NCBI GenBank assembly: GCA_905235955.1
Contig: CAJONN010000168.1
Coordinates: forward strand, 1-6,556
Origin: an uncultured Marinilabiliaceae bacterium
Lineage (GTDB): Bacteria > Bacteroidota > Bacteroidia > Bacteroidales > Marinilabiliaceae
Direction: 5' to 3'
DNA: 6,556 bases
Shown: piece by piece, positions 1 through 6,385 of the stretch
How positions within the stretch are numbered: position 1 is the stretch's first letter
Layout of the letters: each line of letters begins with the position of its first letter
The notes under the pieces: model-generated
The model's database searches: none
What the model was told of the DNA's origin: nothing
Seen by the model: the letters and a program-made list of their open reading frames with translations, nothing else
Translations under genes and position numbers: made by a program

Positions 1-14
1 AAAAAATACTTTGC

Positions 15-45
15 GATAATAGATAATATATTGATAATGAGATAA
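15..45. repeat. Cluster of GATAAT repeats in AT-rich upstream DNA
   Basis: GATAAT occurs at 15-20, 22-27 and 33-38, and GATAA again at 41-45, so four near-identical words fall within 31 bases. The surrounding DNA (1-185) is AT-rich and has no supported gene. The cluster could be a regulator-binding array or simply low-complexity sequence. Nothing else in the window repeats it, so its role is unknown. Confidence 0.35.
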
Positions 46-116
46 ATAAATATTGTATCATAAAGCAATGTTAGCCCATTGAAATAGAAAAAAATCACTT
101 TATCATGTCACGTATT

Positions 117-154
117 GTTATATTGGGCGTTATATTGATAGAAATTGAACTTTG
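117..154 (+). promoter_or_regulatory. Candidate promoter of the sigma-factor operon, with a 9-bp direct repeat
   Basis: The word GAACTTTG at 147-154 differs by one base from the Bacteroidota -7 consensus TAnnTTTG. ATTG at 122-125 is a plausible -33 element, 21 bases upstream, slightly wider than the usual 19-20. A start site near 160-163 would leave an A-rich leader of about 25 bases before the ATG at 186. The same area carries GTTATATTG twice (117-125 and 129-137, 12-bp period), which overlaps the -33 element and could be a regulator site. This is a weak call based on motif resemblance only. Confidence 0.33.
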
Positions 155-185
155 AACGTCATACTATAAAAAAAGAAAAAAGTAA

Positions 186-971
186 ATGACCGAACAAGAG
201 TACATAGCTGAAGTGGAACGATGCCGCAGTAGGATGGTGAGCATAGCCTTGTCGTATATAGGCAATGTTGCCGATGCCGAAGATGTGGTGCAAGATGTGC
301 TTACCAAGCTCTGGTTGCTTCATAGTCAGCTGACATCGCCCCTCGATGCATTAGCCACAGCTGCTACTAAAAACAGATCAGTCGACATACTTAGGCAACG
401 CAAACGACACCAAGGCAACTACACTGACATAGAAAGCGTCAACGCCCAACTCGAACAGATTGAGAGCGAAGAAAATGTTGCTGCCGAACGTGAAGAACGT
501 ATTGCAGAGCTAATGAATGCCCTTGATAAGTTGCCAAGTTCGCACAACATAATGTTGCGTATGCACTATCTCAAAGGTATGTCAACCATCGACATGGCAC
601 GAGTGACCGGAGCAACAGAAGTAGCTGTGCGGCAGACACTTTGTCGGGCACGTAGCAGTTTATTTAAGCAACTTACTACTGGTATTGTAGCCACACTTAT
701 AATAGCTATAGGTGCGTGGAGCATAGTAAACGCCTACACTACACAACGCACTCTGAGCCTCTACGAAGGTAGCTATATGATAGTTGACGGCAAGCGAATA
801 GACGACATACGACAAATACGCTCAGAAATAGAGCAAACACTTAGCTTTGCCAACGACATTGAAGCAAAATATAGCACTCAAAATGCCATTGCCAATGTTG
901 AAGACGAGGCACTAAGTGGCATTACCGATGAAGACGAACGAATAAGGATAAAGCAATTATTATCAGACTAA
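186..971 (+). CDS. ECF-type RNA polymerase sigma factor with C-terminal membrane anchor and extracytoplasmic tail
   Basis: A group 4 (ECF) sigma factor directs RNA polymerase to a dedicated promoter set. The sigma-2 region is residues about 10-76, with the typical AEDVVQDVLTKLW helix at 31-43. The sigma-4 region is about 104-160, with a helix-turn-helix around GMSTIDMARVTGATEVAVRQ and the usual CRARSSLF ending. Classical ECF factors stop near there, at about 160-190 residues. This one continues with a hydrophobic segment (about 165-184, TGIVATLIIAIGAWSIVNAY) and a charged tail of about 77 residues beginning TTQRTLSLYEGSYMIVDGKR. With the sigma domains in the cytoplasm, the tail should be periplasmic. 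In related operons such tails appear, from memory, as a separate small membrane protein after the sigma gene, so this may be a fusion of sigma factor and its membrane partner. ATG 186 is the natural start: the sigma-2 domain begins soon after and the leader is A-rich. The next gene starts 22 bases downstream, indicating an operon. Assignment as ECF sigma is firm; the regulatory role of the tail is inferred. Confidence 0.93.
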   Translation: MTEQEYIAEVERCRSRMVSIALSYIGNVADAEDVVQDVLTKLWLLHSQLTSPLDALATAATKNRSVDILRQRKRHQGNYTDIESVNAQLEQIESEENVAAEREERIAELMNALDKLPSSHNIMLRMHYLKGMSTIDMARVTGATEVAVRQTLCRARSSLFKQLTTGIVATLIIAIGAWSIVNAYTTQRTLSLYEGSYMIVDGKRIDDIRQIRSEIEQTLSFANDIEAKYSTQNAIANVEDEALSGITDEDERIRIKQLLSD

Positions 972-993
972 TAACTCGCAAAAAATAAAATAT

Positions 994-2211
994 ATGAAAA
1001 CTATATTCACACTTATAATATTACTCATTTCAGCTACTGCAACAATGGCTCAAAATAGCATCGACGAACTATTTGAGACTTATCAGGGCATTGGTGATGT
1101 AAAATTCACCTCAGCTATAGAACGCAATCCGGAAACGCACGAAGTGGTGAAGGTTGTAAAGAAAATAGAGTCAGAGGCAATATCGTCAAATTCGTTTATC
1201 AAAGCCTTCAAACGCGAAGCATCAAAGGCACAAACAACCAACCAAACCGAGCGTAATGGCGAAATGACTTATGTATTGGTGTTTGAAAATGAAAAACAAA
1301 TTCGCCTCTATTCGCTCCGATACTATAAGGATGACAAGTTATTAGTAAACGCATCAATAATTATAAAATATATAATTAGTAATATGAAAATCATAACAAT
1401 TCTACTTACAGCATTTGCTTGTGTATCGTGTATCTCAAGCATATCAAAATTATCAGAACTTTCGATAAATGGTAGTGATCTGGATTTAACGGGTGACACT
1501 ACCAATTATGTAACACGCACCCTTGATCTGGCAGGTTTCAACGCTATCAAATCAGAAGGTATAGCAAACATCACCTACACACAAGGCAACAAATATAGCG
1601 TAGTTGTTCGTTGCCTCAAAGAGATAATTGACCAAACAGATATTGTGGTGTTAGATAGTGTGCTCACCATCAACCAAGATAATATCAAAAAGAAGAACAA
1701 CATTCCTACTATGTACTTAGACATCACCTCGCCCGACTTCAATTCTATAACAATAGAGGGCGTAACGACCATTAACGCCAAGAAAATAGAGACCAATGGC
1801 AAATTTGATATAATAGTTGAAGGCGTGAGCAACATCAACATAGACAGTATCAGTTGTGCCAAATCGAAAATAAACATTGAGGGCGTATGCAATATAGAGA
1901 GCAACATCAACGCTACAGGCAAAATAGACATTGATATAGAGGGAGTAAGTAAAGGCATTATGTGGCTAACGGCTCAGGCACTTAGCATAGATTGCGAAGG
2001 TGCTGCAAATATGAACTTTGACTATAATGGCGATGATGCAGACATTGAAATAGGCGGTGTGAGCAATATAAAATTCAACACTAATTGCAAAAAACTAAAG
2101 GCACAAAACGAAGGCGTTAGCACACTGAAAATTTCAGGCATAGCTGAAGATACCAACATCATATCCTCTGGCGTCTCAAAAATTAATACTAAGGAACTTA
2201 ATAAATTTTGA
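994..2211 (+). CDS. Composite secreted protein: small N-terminal domain joined in frame to a DUF2807 (GIN-type) lipoprotein
   Basis: This 405-codon frame holds two proteins' worth of signals. Residues 1-20 (MKTIFTLIILLISATATMAQ) are a classical signal peptide ending in an AQ-type cleavage site. Residues 21-125 form a small domain with the segment IERNPETHEVVKVVKKIE, resembling short periplasmic proteins found behind Bacteroidales sigma genes (possibly DUF5024; assignment uncertain). At residue 131 a second signal peptide starts, MKIITILLTAFACVSC, of lipoprotein type with Cys146 as likely lipidated residue. Residues about 170-405 match the DUF2807 pattern: a start like R-x-L-x-L-x-G-F-x-x-I, then evenly spaced Gly-Val/Ala motifs expected to stack as a beta-solenoid. 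Function of DUF2807 proteins is not established; a cell-surface or periplasmic adhesin-like role has been suggested. The gene lies 22 bases after the sigma factor and is probably in its regulon. The frame is probably two ancestral genes whose intervening stop was lost, or a sequencing artefact; the DUF2807 part could also start independently at 1384. Confidence 0.75.
   Translation: MKTIFTLIILLISATATMAQNSIDELFETYQGIGDVKFTSAIERNPETHEVVKVVKKIESEAISSNSFIKAFKREASKAQTTNQTERNGEMTYVLVFENEKQIRLYSLRYYKDDKLLVNASIIIKYIISNMKIITILLTAFACVSCISSISKLSELSINGSDLDLTGDTTNYVTRTLDLAGFNAIKSEGIANITYTQGNKYSVVVRCLKEIIDQTDIVVLDSVLTINQDNIKKKNNIPTMYLDITSPDFNSITIEGVTTINAKKIETNGKFDIIVEGVSNINIDSISCAKSKINIEGVCNIESNINATGKIDIDIEGVSKGIMWLTAQALSIDCEGAANMNFDYNGDDADIEIGGVSNIKFNTNCKKLKAQNEGVSTLKISGIAEDTNIISSGVSKINTKELNKF
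1369..1431 (+). other. Probable lost gene boundary with internal lipoprotein start (ATG 1384)
   Basis: The upstream domain appears to end at SIIIK (codon 125). Codon 126 is TAT at 1369-1371; one base change at 1371 would make it a stop. Stops exist in the other two frames right here: TAA at 1373-1375, and TAG TAA at 1377-1382. ATG at 1384 then begins a complete lipoprotein signal peptide ending at Cys codon 1429-1431 (lipobox CVSC, with basic Lys at position 2 and a hydrophobic core). Starting at 1384 would give a 275-residue lipoprotein ending at 2211, normal for a DUF2807 protein. The leader before this ATG is AT-rich, as at other starts in the window. Either the two genes were joined by a stop-loss or indel, or the assembly has an error. 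Independent initiation at 1384 is plausible in both cases. Confidence 0.6.
1756..2175 (+). repeat. Coding repeat: eight Gly-Val/Ala solenoid rungs of 19-21 residues
   Basis: In the DUF2807 part, the motif (E/G/S)-G-(V/A)-x recurs with its glycine at composite residues 256, 277, 297, 317, 336, 355, 374 and 393, giving steps of 21, 20, 20, 19, 19, 19 and 19. A ninth EGI copy is at Gly189, outside the regular run. Between glycines the chain alternates hydrophobic and polar residues (for example INIDSIS, KINIEG), as expected for short beta strands stacked into a right-handed helix. Most rungs read EGVS or EGVC; only the last reads SGVS. DUF2807 proteins more often have SGAS-like turns (from memory), so the glutamate column may form a charged ladder. 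Confidence 0.7.
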
Positions 2212-2293
2212 GTTTTGTATAATTAAGGTAATAACTATTGAAACATACAAAAAAAATAAACGTAGAAGACTTCAAAAAAAACAAAAACGATAT

Positions 2294-2328
2294 TTGACAA
2301 TAAAAAAAGTAAAAAAAAATATTGTCAA
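2294..2328. repeat. Perfect 9-bp inverted repeat over the lipoprotein promoter (candidate operator)
   Basis: TTGACAATA at 2294-2302 is the exact reverse complement of TATTGTCAA at 2320-2328, separated by a 17-base spacer made almost only of A. The right arm covers the candidate -33 element (TTG, 2322-2324) of the downstream promoter, so a bound dimer could block or recruit RNA polymerase. A transcript hairpin is less likely to be the function: no U-run follows and the proposed start site is downstream. Which protein binds, if any, is unknown. Confidence 0.45.
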
Positions 2329-2351
2329 TCGGTTTACAAATTATAATTTAG
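2322..2351 (+). promoter_or_regulatory. Promoter of the 42-residue lipoprotein gene
   Basis: The -7 element is TAATTTAG at 2344-2351, one base off the Bacteroidota consensus TAnnTTTG. A -33 TTG lies at 2322-2324, 19 bases upstream, the usual spacing. Transcription should start near 2357, giving a leader of about 20 bases before the ATG at 2377. The rest of the 165-base gap after the preceding gene (2212-2376) holds A-tracts and the inverted repeat at 2294-2328, but no recognisable terminator for the upstream operon. Confidence 0.5.
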
Positions 2352-2376
2352 CACCGCGAAATAAAAAACACACGAT

Positions 2377-2505
2377 ATGAAAAGAATAGCATTAGCACTT
2401 TTAGTTTCATTTGCAGTTACAACATTGATGTGTTCTTGTGGTGGTGGAAAAGAGTGTCCTGCATACGCATCGGCAGATAACGTAGCAACAGAAACCATTG
2501 GATAA
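2377..2505 (+). CDS. Very small lipoprotein (42 residues) with CPAY motif
   Basis: The frame runs ATG 2377 to TAA 2503-2505. Residues 1-20 are a lipoprotein signal peptide: MKR, then a hydrophobic core (IALALLVSFAVTTLM), then the lipobox MCSC with Cys21 as the likely lipidated residue. The mature product would be only 22 residues, starting CGGGKECPAY and ending ATETIG, with a second cysteine at 27. Similar tiny lipoproteins with a Cys-Pro-Ala-aromatic core occur in Bacteroidota, as far as I recall, but no function is known to me. Support for it being real: a promoter-like pair directly upstream, a start codon in an A-rich leader, a complete signal peptide and an intrinsic terminator starting four bases after the stop. 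It is therefore an independent single-gene unit, not part of the gap operon. It is easily missed by length cut-offs in gene prediction. Confidence 0.8.
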   Translation: MKRIALALLVSFAVTTLMCSCGGGKECPAYASADNVATETIG

Positions 2506-2508
2506 AAG

Positions 2509-2542
2509 AAAGGAGTGGATTATATTTTCCATTCCTTTTTTT
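2509..2542 (+). terminator. Intrinsic terminator of the small lipoprotein gene
   Basis: AAAGGAGTGGA (2509-2519) pairs with TCCATTCCTTT (2528-2538) over 11 base pairs including one G-U pair, with an 8-base loop. The stem runs straight into a T-run that continues to 2542. It lies four bases after the lipoprotein stop codon and separates this unit from gap. Confidence 0.85.
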
Positions 2543-2585
2543 GTTTGAGCATATTCAAAAAAAAAGTTTAAATTGAGCGTTGTGT

Positions 2586-2617
2586 TTTGACATTTTCACA
2601 TAATGTTATTATCTTCG
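2586..2617 (+). promoter_or_regulatory. Promoter of gap
   Basis: TTTG at 2586-2589 is a perfect -33 element. TATCTTCG at 2610-2617 matches the -7 consensus TAnnTTTG except for one base, with a 20-base spacer. The start site would be near 2622-2625, leaving an A-rich leader of about 50 bases before the ATG at 2672. The gene has its own upstream terminator and downstream terminator, so it is probably transcribed alone. Confidence 0.6.
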
Positions 2618-2622
2618 CAGTC

Positions 2623-2644
2623 GATTAAAAAAAGGAATTTAATC
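2623..2644 (+). promoter_or_regulatory. Short stem-loop at the 5' end of the gap leader
   Basis: GATTAAA (2623-2629) is the exact reverse complement of TTTAATC (2638-2644), with an 8-base purine loop AAAAGGAA. If transcription starts near 2622-2625, this hairpin sits at the very 5' end of the mRNA, where it could protect a highly abundant message from decay. It is AT-rich and weak, so the role is a guess. Confidence 0.35.
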
Positions 2645-2668
2645 AAAAAAACACTTAATAAAAAATAA

Positions 2669-3670
<1,002 letters not shown>

Positions 3671-3671
3671 T

Positions 3672-3695
3672 TTCTAAGATTTTTTTAGAATCTTA
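3672..3695 (+). other. Two mutually exclusive small hairpins after gap
   Basis: TTCTAA (3672-3677) can pair with TTAGAA (3685-3690), or TAAGATT (3675-3681) can pair with AATCTTA (3689-3695). The two stems share bases and cannot form together. Both are AT-rich. They lie between the gap stop and the main terminator and may help define the 3' end of the mRNA; a regulatory switch is not supported by anything else seen. Confidence 0.35.
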
Positions 3696-3700
3696 AATAT

Positions 3701-3733
3701 AGCTCCTCATCAGAAATGATGGGGAGCTTTTTT
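3701..3733 (+). terminator. Intrinsic terminator of gap
   Basis: AGCTCCTCATCA (3701-3712) pairs with TGATGGGGAGCT (3717-3728) over 12 base pairs with one G-U pair, closed by a GAAA tetraloop of the stable GNRA class. A T-run follows to 3733. It is a strong terminator that isolates gap from menD. Confidence 0.93.
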
Positions 3734-3795
3734 ATGTGTAAATAAAAACCTTTCTATCTGCACCATTTTACTTATTATGCAGAAAATATAAATTG

Positions 3796-3803
3796 TAATT
3801 TTG
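3796..3803 (+). promoter_or_regulatory. -7 element of the menD promoter
   Basis: TAATTTTG is a perfect match to the Bacteroidota -7 consensus TAnnTTTG. No good -33 TTTG is found at the expected distance (about 3773-3777); only T-rich sequence lies there. Transcription from near 3810 would give a leader of about 30 bases before the menD ATG at 3840. It would serve both menD and the overlapping transporter gene. Confidence 0.55.
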
Positions 3804-3839
3804 CATCGTCTGTAATATTAATGTAGACTACTCTTAACA

Positions 3840-5453
3840 ATGAAAACTATTTCTGCCAAAGAAAACATAAAAATACTCGTAAGCTTAATGAAAGCGTGGG
3901 GCATAAGGCATGTTGTAGTCTGTCCGGGGTCGCGCAATGCACCAATAGTTCATACACTTGGCAACACAACAAACATAGAGTGTAAGCCTGTAACCGATGA
4001 ACGTAGCGCAGCATTTGTAGCTTTAGGTATGGCCGATGCATTGAAAGAACCAATAGCAGTGTGTTGCACAAGTGGCTCAGCAGTGCTCAATATGTCGCCT
4101 GCCATAGCAGAAGCCTACTATAGGCAAGTGCCACTACTCGTAATCTCAGCTGACCGTCCGGTTGAATGGATCGGTCAGATGGACGGGCAAACACTTGTGC
4201 AACCAAATTGCTTCAGTTTACATGCCCATTGCTACGATATTGACGAAGTGCACGACGATACATCGCGCTGGGCAACTATACGCAACATCAACGAAGCACT
4301 GATGAAACTTAACAACGGCAATGGCTGTCCGATACACATAAATATTCATCTCTCTGAACCGCTTTTCGTATTTGAAGAAAAAGAACTGCCATCTGTGCGC
4401 AAAATAGAATATTCGGGCACTAACACATTGCCATTGTTGAGTGAATGGAAGGCTGCCCGAAAGCGAATGATAATATTGGGTCAGATAAAAAAAGGAAGTA
4501 GAATACACAAAATAGCTCAACAATTAGCTCATCAGTCAGATGTTGTTTGCATAGCCGAGCATCTGTCGAACTTAACAACGGATCTGCCCAACATTGTGTG
4601 GCGAGCCGACGATATTTTGGCAAATAATACACCGATGCCATGCGAATTGGACCCCGACTTAGTAGTGTATGTTGGCGGACATATAGTGTCGAAACGACTG
4701 AAACAATGGCTCAGAAAGATACAGCCGCAAACACTTTGGCATGTAAGTGACGAACTACGCATCATTGACCTGTTTCAGTGTGTTAGTCGGATGGTCTCTG
4801 TTGATTGTTTTGCACAAGCTATTGATTCTATTCTCGTCAGTCAAAGCAATAATGAATATTTGCAAAAATGGCTACATATACAAAACAGCCTGACAGTCAA
4901 ATTAGTGGAAGAATGGACAGATGTGAATGTAGTGGGGAAAGCGCTACAAAATATGCCCCAAGGATGGATACTGTCGTTGGGCAATAGTTCGGCAGTGAGG
5001 CACGCACAGCATTTTGCATTGCCACATGACACTGAGGTGATGTGCAACCGAGGTGTAAATGGCATAGATGGTAGTATGAGCGAAGCCGTAGGTTGTGCTT
5101 TAGCTACAGAGCGAAATGTGCTATGCATTGTGGGCGATCTAAGTTTCTTCTACGATATGAACGCTATATGGAATGTGGCTTTGCCCAGCAACCTACGCAT
5201 ACTTGTGCTAAACAATGGGGGAGGCTCAATATTTGCCTCATTATCAGGCTTAGAGCAATCAGAGCACAAATGGCCATTGGTAGCGGCACAACATCATACA
5301 TCGGTAAGAGGCTGGGCAGAGAGTTGTGGATGTACATATAGTGTAGCCACTCCAAACAACTTAGCTCAACTATTTGAACCAAGCCATAATGCAGTAATTT
5401 TTGAGGCATTTGCTGATAAATGTGGCTCTGAAACAACACAAATAACAAGATGA
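3840..5453 (+). CDS. menD: 2-succinyl-5-enolpyruvyl-6-hydroxy-3-cyclohexene-1-carboxylate synthase (SEPHCHC synthase)
   Basis: MenD is a thiamine-diphosphate enzyme of menaquinone (vitamin K2) synthesis. It decarboxylates 2-oxoglutarate and adds the resulting succinyl unit to isochorismate. The 537 residues are close to the family length. The N-terminal domain has CPGSRNAPI (28-36) and TDERSAAF (52-59), whose Glu54 matches the conserved glutamate that activates the cofactor. TSGSAVLNM, SADRPVEW and GQTLVQP (116-122) follow as in other MenD proteins. Lys285-Arg286 in GGHIVSKRLKQW and Ser383/Arg387 in LGNSSAVRH match substrate-binding positions of the Escherichia coli enzyme. The C-terminal cofactor motif runs from GDLSFFYDMNAIWN (432-445) to LNNGGGSIF (457-465), the GD-x(n)-NN signature that binds Mg2+ and diphosphate. 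The protein is intact and cytoplasmic. Its stop overlaps the start of the next gene (ATGA). No other men gene is visible, so the pathway genes are at least partly elsewhere or outside the window. Confidence 0.97.
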   Translation: MKTISAKENIKILVSLMKAWGIRHVVVCPGSRNAPIVHTLGNTTNIECKPVTDERSAAFVALGMADALKEPIAVCCTSGSAVLNMSPAIAEAYYRQVPLLVISADRPVEWIGQMDGQTLVQPNCFSLHAHCYDIDEVHDDTSRWATIRNINEALMKLNNGNGCPIHINIHLSEPLFVFEEKELPSVRKIEYSGTNTLPLLSEWKAARKRMIILGQIKKGSRIHKIAQQLAHQSDVVCIAEHLSNLTTDLPNIVWRADDILANNTPMPCELDPDLVVYVGGHIVSKRLKQWLRKIQPQTLWHVSDELRIIDLFQCVSRMVSVDCFAQAIDSILVSQSNNEYLQKWLHIQNSLTVKLVEEWTDVNVVGKALQNMPQGWILSLGNSSAVRHAQHFALPHDTEVMCNRGVNGIDGSMSEAVGCALATERNVLCIVGDLSFFYDMNAIWNVALPSNLRILVLNNGGGSIFASLSGLEQSEHKWPLVAAQHHTSVRGWAESCGCTYSVATPNNLAQLFEPSHNAVIFEAFADKCGSETTQITR

Positions 5454-6385
5454 AAATAATAACATTTATAAAAAATTGGACTTTGCCAATAGCTATGATA
5501 GCTGGCATACTGATATATTTAGCTTTTGCCAACCTACATTTTTTGCAACCCACAAAGCCCTACGTACATGCAATAGACCATGTGCTAACTCCAATGCTGA
5601 TATTTATGCAGCTGCTACTTACCTTTTGCAAAGTCAGTCCGCGCGAATTCCGTTTTCGCAAATGGCACTTCATATTGCTTAGTATTCAGTTGGTTGGCAG
5701 CATAATGGCTTACATATTATTATCGCCCATAAATGCCATATTAGCTCAGGGGGCAATGGTATGCTTCATTTGTCCTACCGCTACTGCAGCAGCTGTAGTT
5801 ACATCAAAATTGGGTGGCAGTGCTGAAACACTTATCACATACACAATGCTTGTAAATATATTGTGTGCCATTTTTGCGCCACTTGTTTTTCCATTGGTAT
5901 ATAGTAGCGCCAATAATACATTTTTCTATTCGTTTGTTCTTATATTGTCAAAGGTTTTTCCGCTACTCATTTGTCCGTTTTTGCTTGCTCAGATATTGCG
6001 ATTTTGTTTCAGTAGAGCCCATATATGGCTCAGAGAACATGCTTCGATGGCATTTTATATTTGGGCAGTTGCGCTCTCAATGGTTATGGGCAAAACAGCT
6101 AAAGCCATTGTCGACGATGCTGAAAATATAAAACTTGTTTTTTGGCTTGCTACTATAAGCCTGATAATATGTTGTTTACAATTTTTTATAGGCAAGAAAA
6201 TAGGAGGGCGATATGGCGACCGCATAAGTGGCGGACAAGCTATAGGGCAAAAAAATACGGTGTTGGCCATTTGGATGTCATATACATATCTCAACCCAAT
6301 AGCATCGGTAGCACCCGGAGCATACGTTTTGTGGCAAAACACAATCAACTCATGGCAGCTATGGAAGAAGCGCAAAAATAGTTAA
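5450..6385 (+). CDS. Bile acid:sodium symporter (SBF/BASS) family membrane transporter
   Basis: This is a hydrophobic inner-membrane protein of 311 residues with about ten predicted transmembrane segments, at roughly 11-27, 43-60, 72-91, 98-119, 127-150, 160-185, 200-218, 228-248, 265-283 and 285-300. The family fold has two discontinuous helices forming the ion and substrate site. Matching signatures here are CPTATAAAVVTSKLGGS (108-124) and GQKNTVLAIWMSYTYLNP (266-283) followed by SVAPGAYVLWQN (286-297). Members move organic anions with sodium: bile acids in animals, and pantoate, pyruvate and others in bacteria and plastids. The substrate cannot be read from the sequence. The start is fixed by the four-base ATGA overlap with the menD stop (ATG 5450-5452, TGA 5451-5453), which indicates translational coupling and equal expression. 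A metabolite connected with menaquinone synthesis is possible, but that is inference. The frame is intact and ends in a basic tail (WKKRKNS). No clear intrinsic terminator follows. Confidence 0.85.
   Translation: MKIITFIKNWTLPIAMIAGILIYLAFANLHFLQPTKPYVHAIDHVLTPMLIFMQLLLTFCKVSPREFRFRKWHFILLSIQLVGSIMAYILLSPINAILAQGAMVCFICPTATAAAVVTSKLGGSAETLITYTMLVNILCAIFAPLVFPLVYSSANNTFFYSFVLILSKVFPLLICPFLLAQILRFCFSRAHIWLREHASMAFYIWAVALSMVMGKTAKAIVDDAENIKLVFWLATISLIICCLQFFIGKKIGGRYGDRISGGQAIGQKNTVLAIWMSYTYLNPIASVAPGAYVLWQNTINSWQLWKKRKNS

Noticed and set aside
105..155. 16-codon hydrophobic frame (MSRIVILGVILIEIEL) before the sigma gene
   Set aside because: It overlaps the candidate promoter and would lie upstream of the proposed start site. 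It is too short to support as a leader peptide.
1575..1958. 127-codon minus-strand frame with repeated TPS-like words inside the DUF2807 gene
   Set aside because: The repetition is the reverse complement of the EGV solenoid repeat. It has no start context and no family resemblance.
2213..2252. 8-bp inverted repeat TTTTGTAT / ATACAAAA after the DUF2807 gene as a terminator
   Set aside because: The stem is all weak pairs with a 24-base loop and is followed by A rather than T on the transcribed strand, so it does not qualify as an intrinsic terminator for the upstream operon.
5164..5553. 129-codon minus-strand frame across the menD/transporter junction
   Set aside because: It lies over two intact genes with clear family motifs, and its hydrophobic composition mirrors the opposite strand.
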